A stretch of 5,114 bases of DNA from Fidelibacterota bacterium (lineage in GTDB: Bacteria; Fidelibacterota; UBA2242), in NCBI GenBank assembly GCA_023229045.1, contig JALOAB010000172.1, positions 1 to 5,114 of the forward strand, written 5' to 3'. Below, one piece after another: positions 1 to 5,110 of this stretch; position 1 is the first letter of the stretch; every line of letters begins with the position of its first letter. Both the position numbers and the translations under genes were made by a program. The notes below the pieces were generated by a model. It ran no database searches. It was not told where the DNA came from and was given only the letters and a program-made list of their open reading frames with translations.

Positions 1-311
1 ATACGTTCCAATTCACCAACCAGCGTCCGGATATAACGCGCTCTCAACGGAATTTCAACATTATCCACATCTTCGATGGCATGCACACAGGCAATCGGAT
101 GCGAAGTCGAACAGATACCGCAAATTCGCTCGACTAAATATATCGATTGGGTAAAAGTCTTGGATTCGCTGATGAATTCATGGCCGCGGTGCATCCAGCC
201 GATTTCCATATCAATATCAACCACCGTTTCGCCTTCTACCTTAAGCTCGAAATATTCAGCCTCTTCCAGGAGCGGATGAAACGGACCAACCGGAATTTTA
301 TTCTGTGTCAT
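1..311 (-). CDS. Group 4 type [NiFe] hydrogenase large subunit (NuoD/EchE-like), N-terminal 103 residues, truncated by window edge
   Basis: This is the catalytic subunit that would carry the Ni-Fe site interconverting H2 with protons and electrons at the cytoplasmic side of a membrane complex. I translated it from the reverse strand; the frame is open to base 1 and continues outside the window. Early residues read IPVGPFHPLLEE and GWMHRGHEF, typical of the NuoD/EchE/HycE N-terminus. Residues 61-71 read ERICGICSTSH, the L1 motif, with the CxxC pair at C64 and C67 that ligates Ni in true hydrogenases and is missing in complex I and Ehr-type relatives. The ATG overlaps the stop of the NuoC-like gene as ATGA and has a GGGAGGT ribosome binding site four bases upstream. 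The C-terminal L2 cysteine pair is not visible, so catalytic competence is inferred only from L1. Confidence in the family is high. Confidence 0.93.
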   Translation of the reverse strand, partial: MTQNKIPVGPFHPLLEEAEYFELKVEGETVVDIDMEIGWMHRGHEFISESKTFTQSIYLVERICGICSTSHPIACVHAIEDVDNVEIPLRARYIRTLVGELER

Positions 312-739
312 ACCGACCTCCCGAAACGCAACGGTTTATCCGGATTTTCCGGGTGGTGCAGGGTGAGCAGTTGTTCCATGCGCGGATGACCGCAAAACTC
401 AATGCCCCATAAGTCGAAAATTTCACGTTCGATCCAAATCGCCCCGGTGACGATCGCGGTTATCGAATTGACTTTAGGATGCTTTTTGTCGGTCAGGATC
501 ACCCGCGGACAGTAATAACAACCGCTGGCATCCTGTGAAAAATGATACAGGATTTCGAGACCGTGATAGGTTTCCTGGGCGGTAGCCGTCGAAAGACGAC
601 AGCCGAGCGTTAAAAAAAGATGCCGGGCGACGTCCCGCAGGTTGTCATTCGATACGACAAAATAGAGCCGGCGCGGTTTTTCGATAACCTGCGCAACCTT
701 ATCGCCCATTAATTGCAAAAACTTTTTATACTCATCCAT
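308..739 (-). CDS. NuoC/EchD-like hydrogenase subunit (30 kDa complex I subunit family)
   Basis: This 143-residue protein belongs to the family of complex I NuoC and of EchD/CooU in energy-converting hydrogenases. It carries no cofactor and serves as a structural partner of the large subunit in the peripheral arm. The diagnostic stretch is near residues 103-125: an IEREIFDLWGIEF segment followed by GHPRMEQLL, matching the family pattern ERExxDxxGIxFxGHP. The protein is short, as expected for a hydrogenase version; complex I NuoC is often longer or fused to NuoD. The ATG at 739 overlaps the end of the NuoB-like gene by 8 bp and has an AGGAG about seven bases upstream. Its stop overlaps the start of the large-subunit gene by four bases. 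The order NuoB-NuoC-NuoD matches echC-echD-echE. Confidence 0.92.
   Translation of the reverse strand: MDEYKKFLQLMGDKVAQVIEKPRRLYFVVSNDNLRDVARHLFLTLGCRLSTATAQETYHGLEILYHFSQDASGCYYCPRVILTDKKHPKVNSITAIVTGAIWIEREIFDLWGIEFCGHPRMEQLLTLHHPENPDKPLRFGRSV
316..322 (-). promoter_or_regulatory. Ribosome binding site of the hydrogenase large subunit gene
   Basis: On the reverse strand this reads GGGAGGT and ends four bases before the ATG at 311. It lies inside the end of the NuoC-like gene. It fixes the large-subunit start even though that gene is incomplete here. The identical heptamer precedes the first gene of the hydrogenase operon. Confidence 0.75.
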
Positions 740-1151
740 TCAGAACTCCTATTAATTTGGCAACAGCGGCGATCATGGCTTCCGGTTTGGGCGGACAGCC
801 CGGAATGTACATGTCAATCGGGATGACCGCCTCGCGTGACGGCACTATGTTGTAACTGTCTTTGAAACAGCAACCGCTGGAAGTGCAGGTGCCGACCGCG
901 ACTACAAATATCGGCTTGGGCGCCTGTTCGTAAATTCGCTTGATCCTCGGCGCAATTTTTTTATTGAAAATTCCCGTCACTAAAAGCACATCGGCATGCC
1001 GCACCGAACCAACTAATTTGATGCCGAAACGTTCGACATCATAACGCGGCGTCAGCAAATCTAGGATTTCGATGTCGCAGTTGTTACAGGGCGAGCCGCT
1101 GACGTGAAAAACCCACAGCGATTTTGACAGACGACGTTTATACCATCCCAT
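732..1151 (-). CDS. Group 4 type [NiFe] hydrogenase small subunit (NuoB/EchC-like), proximal [4Fe-4S] protein
   Basis: This 139-residue protein passes electrons between the polyferredoxin and the Ni-Fe subunit through one [4Fe-4S] cluster. The ligands visible are C22 and C25 (SPCNNCDIEILDLLTPRYD), C89 (GTC) and C119 (PGCPPKPE). The CxxC arrangement with the IEILDLL and DVERFGI segments is the group 4 hydrogenase form; complex I NuoB has adjacent cysteines instead. There is no signal peptide, so the protein is cytoplasmic. It carries two further cysteines, C94 and C95, where relatives normally have glycine and a hydrophobic residue (see findings). The ATG is one base after the NuoH-like stop, and its AGGAG lies in the last codons of that gene. 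The length is close to that of EchC proteins. Confidence 0.94.
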   Translation of the reverse strand: MGWYKRRLSKSLWVFHVSGSPCNNCDIEILDLLTPRYDVERFGIKLVGSVRHADVLLVTGIFNKKIAPRIKRIYEQAPKPIFVVAVGTCTSSGCCFKDSYNIVPSREAVIPIDMYIPGCPPKPEAMIAAVAKLIGVLNG

Positions 1152-1152
1152 A

Positions 1153-2082
1153 TTACACTCCTAAAACCGCTAAGATGACCGCCAGCAGAGCGACCGGCGT
1201 CAGGTATTTCCAGAAAAATTTTAACGCCGTGTCAATCCGGATGCGCGGATTGGTATTTTTAATTAATATCATGATTACGACGATCCCGAGATATTTCAGC
1301 GCCGACCACAGAATGCCCCAGCCGACGCTGTTAAAGCCGCCGAGGAACAGAATGATTAACAGGAACGGAAACACCACCCATTGCATAGCCTGATTCAACT
1401 TCCAGAAACCGAGCAATGGCCCGGAATATTCCATCAGCGGCCCTTCCACGATTTCGGTCTCGGCTTCCGGAATATGGAACGGTGGCAGGGTCATCTTGGC
1501 CTGAATACATAATAGCCCGACAATAAACGCCAGCGCGCCGGAAAAGGAACCGATAAACGCACCTTGAGCGACCTGAGCGCTGAGAATTTCCTCCAACTTG
1601 ATCAGGTAGCCGGCTTTAATGATCGGCACCAGGCAAACTAAGATGAAAGCCAGTTCGTCAGCCAGCAGAAGTTTAATCTCGCGTCCGGCGCCCAGACTGG
1701 AATAGACATTGCCGGTCGCCGAACCGCCCAGAATCACCATTACCGAATAGATCATCAGTAAATACATCATCACCAGCAGATCGCCACCGAAACCAAAGCC
1801 GTAAAACAATACGACTCCGAGCATGGCCGCGATCAAAGTCGTCACGCCGAACGCCACCAATGGCGACAGCACGAAGAGTGAATGCAGACTACTTTTAACG
1901 ATGATTGTTTCTTTACCGAGCAGTTTGAAAAAGTCGTTGAAATTCTGGAAGAGCGGCGGTCCAACGCGGAATTGCACCCGCGCGCTGACTTTGCGATCGA
2001 CCCAGCCAACTAACAAGCCCAGAACTGCCGTGAACAGCAACCCCGGAAAAACCAACAGATAGAAAAACGTCCAGCCGCTCAT
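1153..2082 (-). CDS. NuoH/EchB/HycD-like integral membrane subunit of energy-converting hydrogenase
   Basis: This 309-residue membrane protein is the subunit that anchors the hydrogenase arm and links redox chemistry to ion movement. Hydrophobic segments, probably eight, lie near residues 5-27, 66-95, 102-120, 142-160, 176-194, 233-249, 262-275 and 291-308. Family landmarks are DRKVSARVQFRVGP at 29-42, GREIKLLLADE at 133-143, the acidic loop PFHIPEAETEIVEGPLMEYSG at about 201-221 with E206, E208, E210, E213 and E218, and NPRIRIDTALKFFWKYLTP near 278-296. The acidic loop lies beside the proton or quinone path in complex I. The ATG overlaps the upstream ferredoxin stop (ATGA) and has a strong AAGGAGGAG site. 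No second antiporter-like membrane subunit (NuoL/M/N, EchA) is in the window. Confidence 0.95.
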   Translation of the reverse strand: MSGWTFFYLLVFPGLLFTAVLGLLVGWVDRKVSARVQFRVGPPLFQNFNDFFKLLGKETIIVKSSLHSLFVLSPLVAFGVTTLIAAMLGVVLFYGFGFGGDLLVMMYLLMIYSVMVILGGSATGNVYSSLGAGREIKLLLADELAFILVCLVPIIKAGYLIKLEEILSAQVAQGAFIGSFSGALAFIVGLLCIQAKMTLPPFHIPEAETEIVEGPLMEYSGPLLGFWKLNQAMQWVVFPFLLIILFLGGFNSVGWGILWSALKYLGIVVIMILIKNTNPRIRIDTALKFFWKYLTPVALLAVILAVLGV

Positions 2083-2582
2083 ACTTTCTCCTCCTTAAAG
2101 CGCCAGCTTGGGCTTTTGATAGCCAATCGCTCGCCAAACAGAAACAGATTCTGCGCCGGGTCTTCGCTTTCGATTTCGTGCATGCCGATCGCACCGTTCG
2201 GCGCTGTTTTGGCGCAGAGCGGCACGTAATCCGGATCGTCATTCAGCTGATTCAGACAGAAGTCGCATTTGCCGGTCACGTAGTTGATGACCTCCGGAAA
2301 AATCGTCCCGAACGGACAGGCTAGCGTACACGATTTACAGCCGACGCACCGCATATTCCAGCGTTTGATCAGGCCGGATTCGGTGCGTTCGAGCGCTTCT
2401 TTCGGGCAAACCTGTACGCAAAAGGCTTCCTTGCACTGACGGCAATAGACCGCGAATTCGGCGACTTCCAGCAGACTGAACTGACCATTATTATGACGGT
2501 GGAAAAAATACTCACACTCGATCTTTTTCACCGCATCACCTAATTTATATAAAGCCGGTATATCGATAAATAAACGTTTCAT
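2079..2582 (-). CDS. HycB/CooF/HydN-like polyferredoxin with an apparently lost cluster site
   Basis: This 167-residue iron-sulfur protein probably wires the NAD(P)H module to the hydrogenase small subunit. It follows the four-motif layout of HycB/CooF/DmsB-type ferredoxins. Motif II is C47, C50, C55, C59 (CRQCKEAFCVQVCP). Motif III is C79, C82, C85, C89 (CVGCKSCTLACP). Motif IV has C106, C109 and C123, with A127 where the last cysteine usually sits (LCAKTAPNGAI). Motif I aligns to residues 12-23, where three cysteines are K13, D16 and K19; G15 and C23 remain. The pattern predicts three clusters rather than four. The ATG overlaps the end of the flavoprotein gene by four bases; an AGGAG lies about eleven bases upstream, slightly far. 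The last 30 residues are unremarkable. The protein is cytoplasmic. Confidence 0.9.
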   Translation of the reverse strand: MKRLFIDIPALYKLGDAVKKIECEYFFHRHNNGQFSLLEVAEFAVYCRQCKEAFCVQVCPKEALERTESGLIKRWNMRCVGCKSCTLACPFGTIFPEVINYVTGKCDFCLNQLNDDPDYVPLCAKTAPNGAIGMHEIESEDPAQNLFLFGERLAIKSPSWRFKEEKV

Positions 2583-3403
2583 TCCCAGATATTCTCCTCA
2601 TCTTTGATCTGTTCGTAGGTAAATACCGGACCGTCCTTGCAGGCGAAATACGGACCAATCACGCAATGGCGGCACTGACCGATGCCGCAGTACATCTTTT
2701 TTTCCATTGATAAATAAATATCAGCCGGTGCGTAGCCGTACTTCAACAGATCGAATGTGCCGAATTTCATCATCACCGGCGGGCCGCAGACGATCACCGG
2801 ATTATTACGCGGCTCGATGGAAATTTTCGTCAGTAACTTGGTCACGAGACAAACGTCTTCATCCCAGGTTTCACCCTCGGGCACTTTATCGACCGAGCGC
2901 AGAAATTTAACCTTGGGTATTTTGCGCCATTCGGCAACCTGGTCTTTGTAGATCATATCCGCCGGCGTTCTGGCGCCCGCTAAAAAGGTCACGCTATTGT
3001 AATCATTAATATCATGCAACAATGTCAGAAAAAGTGAGCGGGTTGGCGCCATACCAACTCCGCCGCCCATTATTAAAACATCTTTACCCTTGAATTTATC
3101 CAGCGGATAGCCTTTCCCATAAGGTCCGCGCAGACCGATACGATCGCCAACTTTAGCTTTGTGAATATATTCAGTGACAAAGCCGGCCTTCATGATCGTC
3201 ATATCCATCACTTCTGAAACGTAATGTGATGAAGACGGCGTGAACGGGCCTTCGCCGATACCTGGTACAGTCACCTCCATAAACTGGCCGGTCTTGAAAG
3301 TAATCGGTTGCTCCGGACGCAAACGCAGAGTCCGGATAGTCGGCGATTCTTCAACAATATCATATATTATAGCCGCAGTCGTTTTGTAGGGATTTTTAGA
3401 CAT
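2579..3403 (-). CDS. FAD/NAD(P)-binding oxidoreductase with C-terminal [2Fe-2S], sulfhydrogenase gamma (HydG)/AsrB-like
   Basis: This 274-residue protein is expected to exchange a hydride with NAD(P)(H) and pass single electrons to iron-sulfur partners. An N-terminal ferredoxin-reductase-type FAD barrel (about 8-100) contains GQFMEVTVPG and the GPFTPSSS segment in the flavin-binding position, then GLRGPYGKGYPL. The nucleotide domain (about 105-230) has GGGVGMAPTRSL at 113-124 and VCGPPVMMKF at 205-214. The C-terminus has C239, C244, C247 and C255 (CGIGQCRHC then C), a PyrK/HydG-style [2Fe-2S] site. The length fits HydG and AsrB. It overlaps the upstream gene by 8 bp and has an AAGGAG site. 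It is not the radical-SAM maturase also called HydG. AsrB is the main alternative, but no AsrC is present and the hydrogenase context favours a hydrogenase diaphorase role. NAD versus NADP preference cannot be read here. Confidence 0.92.
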   Translation of the reverse strand: MSKNPYKTTAAIIYDIVEESPTIRTLRLRPEQPITFKTGQFMEVTVPGIGEGPFTPSSSHYVSEVMDMTIMKAGFVTEYIHKAKVGDRIGLRGPYGKGYPLDKFKGKDVLIMGGGVGMAPTRSLFLTLLHDINDYNSVTFLAGARTPADMIYKDQVAEWRKIPKVKFLRSVDKVPEGETWDEDVCLVTKLLTKISIEPRNNPVIVCGPPVMMKFGTFDLLKYGYAPADIYLSMEKKMYCGIGQCRHCVIGPYFACKDGPVFTYEQIKDEENIWE

Positions 3404-4442
3404 TGGCGCTCTCCTTAACTTTTCCTGCCGACATGATTCGTTTTACCACTTCGCGGAATTCAATCTTTCCGGCGCAGACTTCGCTACAACGCCCGCACCC
3501 GGTACAACCCAGTAAACCGAAATTACTCGGCATATAGCGAAATTTGCAGAGGTATCGGTTGCGGAAACGTTCATACATCTTCGGTCGGGGTGAGGCGCCG
3601 CCCGCCACCCGCGCGTAGCCGTGTATCTGGCAGGTGTCGGCACTGCGATCCTTTATAAAACCTTCAGCGGCGGTTTCGTCATTTAAAATCAAACAGTAGC
3701 AGGTCGGGCAGATGTTGGTACAGCCGCCACAACCGCAACAGGTATAGGCTTCGTCAACCCATTTGGTCAAATCGGCAGTCCGCAGGGTTTCGTACTGCGG
3801 ATCGCGTTCGTACTGTTTATTTTGCAATTTCAAACGCTTTTCGATCGCCTGGCGGTTTTCGTTGCGTGTGTTTAGATCATCTTCCGAACTGCGGTTGATT
3901 TTGACGTATTTCTGCATAAGGTCGAGCAGTTCCTGACCTTTGGCGCTTCCCACTTCAAGAAAATAATAATTTGCATCCAGATTGGTCAGGTTAAGATCAA
4001 AACCCTGTTTGGCATACGGCGCGCCTTCCACCAAGTTGCAATGACAGGTCGGCGCAATCTCATTGCAGTCGACGCCGACAATCGTCGTGTTCTTGCGACG
4101 GCTTTCGTAAAGCGGATCGACGAAGTCGGTATTGATGAGAGCTTTATCCAGAACGTTCAACGCCCGCAAATCACAAGCCTTGGCGCCTACAATCAGACGC
4201 TTTTCATTATCCGTTTGGGCGGGTAAAATCCGCTCGCGCGCCGAGTAAAAGAGAATCCGTAAAGGATCGACCGTGCGATAGCTGTCAATCACAAATTCCC
4301 AGTCGCCCTGCCACTTATCCCAGAAAAGCACATTGGGATTTTTCGGTGAAAGCCGCGGCGCGATCACTTGCCTGAATCCGCCCAGGCTTTCAGCCTGACA
4401 ACGTCTAAAAAAATCGTACAGGCCGGTTTTTTCAATGATCAT
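3396..4442 (-). CDS. 4Fe-4S dicluster protein, sulfhydrogenase beta (HydB)/AsrA-like
   Basis: This 348-residue iron-sulfur protein is the usual partner of the HydG/AsrB flavoprotein and should accept or deliver electrons beside it. Numbering is from the ATG. An N-terminal domain carries GAKACDLRALNVLDK (C90) and IVGVDCNEIAPTCHCNL (C126, C133, C135), hallmarks of the HydB/AsrA family. Two ferredoxin motifs follow: C235, C238, C241, C245 (CCGCGGCTNICP) with extra C248 and C250, and C313, C316, C319, C323 (CTGCGRCSEVC). Between them, PRPKMYERFRNRY is also family-like. Residues about 170-220 are charged, possibly helical. The start at 4442 is chosen because GGGAGGT lies six bases upstream; a GTG nine codons earlier lacks such a site. 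It opens the hydrogenase operon and overlaps the flavoprotein gene by 8 bp. AsrA is the alternative reading. Confidence 0.92.
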   Translation of the reverse strand: MIIEKTGLYDFFRRCQAESLGGFRQVIAPRLSPKNPNVLFWDKWQGDWEFVIDSYRTVDPLRILFYSARERILPAQTDNEKRLIVGAKACDLRALNVLDKALINTDFVDPLYESRRKNTTIVGVDCNEIAPTCHCNLVEGAPYAKQGFDLNLTNLDANYYFLEVGSAKGQELLDLMQKYVKINRSSEDDLNTRNENRQAIEKRLKLQNKQYERDPQYETLRTADLTKWVDEAYTCCGCGGCTNICPTCYCLILNDETAAEGFIKDRSADTCQIHGYARVAGGASPRPKMYERFRNRYLCKFRYMPSNFGLLGCTGCGRCSEVCAGKIEFREVVKRIMSAGKVKESANV

Positions 4443-4448
4443 TAATAG

Positions 4449-4455
4449 ACCTCCC
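4449..4455 (-). promoter_or_regulatory. Ribosome binding site deciding the HydB-like start
   Basis: On the reverse strand this reads GGGAGGT, six bases before the ATG at 4442. It would lie inside the coding region if the in-frame GTG at 4469 were used. It is therefore the main argument for the shorter 348-residue protein. Confidence 0.8.
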
Positions 4456-4496
4456 GCTGGAATATTCACTAATAGGTTGGTTTGTCGATTGCCGAT

Positions 4497-4865
4497 TCAG
4501 GCTTCACCTCTGACCATTTTTCGAATTAGTTCGACCAATTTTTCCGACTCAGTGGATTTATCGAAAAAATAATCGGCTCCCTCTTCAAAACATTTTTTGC
4601 GATATTGCGGATAGGGATAATCGGTAAAAATTATAATCCGCAGATCGGGATGTGCTTGACGCACGGTTTTAAGGACCTGGATGCCGCCCGCGCCCGGCAT
4701 GCGAATATCGATTATTGCCGCATCGGGATTTTCAGTCTCGATCCCGGCAATCGCACTCTCGGTGTCTTCGGCATATCCTATGATATCGACACCCGGAATT
4801 TCGGTCAGCAAATTTGTTAAATGCTTACGCAAAATTTCCGAATCGTCGGCTATCAGGATTTTCAT
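4497..4865 (-). CDS. Stand-alone receiver-domain (CheY-like) response regulator
   Basis: This 122-residue protein is a single phosphoreceiver domain with no output domain. The acidic pair is D7 and D8, the phosphoacceptor is D53 (IIDIRMPG), the switch residue is T81 (IIFTD) and the conserved lysine is K103 (GADYFFDKS). The segment YPYPQYRKKCFEEGADYFFDKS resembles a set of small free-standing receivers I recognise only loosely. With no DNA-binding domain it must act by protein contact or phosphotransfer; no histidine kinase is in the window. It lies 54 bp upstream of the HydB-like ATG on the same strand with no terminator between, so it may be co-transcribed with the hydrogenase genes. Its ribosome binding site is weak: the best match is an AGGGA about twelve bases before the ATG. 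Its link to the hydrogenase is inferred from position only. Confidence 0.93.
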   Translation of the reverse strand: MKILIADDSEILRKHLTNLLTEIPGVDIIGYAEDTESAIAGIETENPDAAIIDIRMPGAGGIQVLKTVRQAHPDLRIIIFTDYPYPQYRKKCFEEGADYFFDKSTESEKLVELIRKMVRGEA

Positions 4866-4914
4866 GATTTTACTTTTTCCCTGCCCGGAATGTGTGTTCC
4901 GCTATCCACGCTGT

Positions 4915-4943
4915 AATCTATATTAATCGGGTCGTCCTGTAAA
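4915..4943 (-). promoter_or_regulatory. Candidate sigma-70-type promoter for the response regulator and hydrogenase operon
   Basis: On the reverse strand TTTACA (4938-4943) is followed after 17 bases by TAGATT (4915-4920). The first matches TTGACA at five of six positions, the second TATAAT at four of six. Transcription would start near 4908 and leave a leader of about 43 bases before the ATG at 4865. This was found by eye in an AT-rich region, so chance is a real alternative. Confidence 0.4.
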
Positions 4944-4957
4944 TCGGACAAAACCTG
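4925..4957. repeat. Two imperfect direct repeats AATCGG-N5/6-CCTG
   Basis: AATCGG followed by CCTG occurs at 4925-4939 (five-base gap) and again at 4942-4957 (six-base gap), so the units start 17 bases apart. The repeats overlap the candidate minus-strand promoter. The same hexamer occurs inverted as CCGATT at 4991-4996 and 5042-5047. They may be binding sites for a regulator, but the motif is short. Confidence 0.3.
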
Positions 4958-4970
4958 ATTTTTCTGTCAG

Positions 4971-4987
4971 TCTTTGTCCTACAAAGA
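4971..4987. promoter_or_regulatory. 17-bp perfect inverted repeat, possible operator or activator site
   Basis: TCTTTGT (4971-4977) and ACAAAGA (4981-4987) are exact inverted arms of seven bases around CCT. The centre is about 71 bases upstream of the predicted minus-strand start site, a spacing often used by activators. A further GGACAAA at 4946-4952 matches inverted TTTGTCC at 4973-4979. The motif does not match FNR, Rex or sigma-54 consensus sites that I know. A small RNA hairpin is possible but weak. Confidence 0.4.
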
Positions 4988-5053
4988 TGACCGATTCGAG
5001 GAGAAATGATTCCGAATTGGATTCAAGGCCATTGTGCCACCCCGATTTTAATC

Positions 5054-5082
5054 TTGAATATAACGCCCGGGTATTTTAATAT
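5054..5082 (+). promoter_or_regulatory. Candidate promoter for a divergent gene to the right of the window
   Basis: TTGAAT (5054-5059) and TAATAT (5077-5082) are separated by 17 bases on the plus strand, each matching the sigma-70 consensus at four of six positions. The Shine-Dalgarno sequence downstream at 5105-5110 makes a rightward transcript plausible. The individual boxes are weak. Confidence 0.3.
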
Positions 5083-5104
5083 TGGAACGAACGAGACTCA
5101 ATCG

Positions 5105-5110
5105 AAGGAG
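5105..5110 (+). promoter_or_regulatory. Ribosome binding site for a divergent gene starting just past the window
   Basis: AAGGAG on the plus strand, four bases before the window ends, is a strong ribosome binding site in a stretch with no gene in the window. A start codon would be expected within a few bases after 5114. This makes 4866-5114 a divergent control region. Confidence 0.55.

Noticed and set aside
1124..1393. Plus-strand 89-residue frame antisense to the NuoH-like gene
   Set aside because: It lies opposite a conserved membrane protein, with no family-like motifs and no promoter or ribosome binding site that I could see.
1..2082. NADH dehydrogenase (respiratory complex I) fragment
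   Set aside because: The large subunit has the Ni-binding RICGIC motif and the small subunit has CNNC rather than adjacent cysteines. Both are marks of group 4 hydrogenases rather than complex I.
1913..2242. 109-residue minus-strand reading frame overlapping the NuoH-like and ferredoxin genes
   Set aside because: It is out of frame with two well-supported genes, its product is rich in Arg and Ser with no recognisable motif, and it is best read as a shadow.
2579..4442. Anaerobic sulfite reductase AsrAB reading for the first two operon genes
   Set aside because: Lengths and motifs fit AsrA/AsrB as well as HydB/HydG, but no siroheme AsrC gene follows and the genes are fused by overlap to hydrogenase genes.
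4443..4469. In-frame GTG start at 4469 giving a 357-residue HydB-like protein
   Set aside because: The ATG at 4442 has GGGAGGT six bases upstream, while nothing comparable precedes the GTG. The extra nine residues (NIPAGGLL region) are simply translation of the ribosome binding site.
4443..4496. Terminator or separate promoter between the response regulator and the HydB-like gene
   Set aside because: No stem-loop followed by a T-run and no convincing -35/-10 pair is visible in this short gap.
5018..5040. Sigma-54 promoter on the minus strand (TGGCAC at 5034-5039 region)
   Set aside because: The TGGCAC half is good, but the required GC-containing -12 element at the right spacing is missing: the sequence gives TTGA two bases too far.
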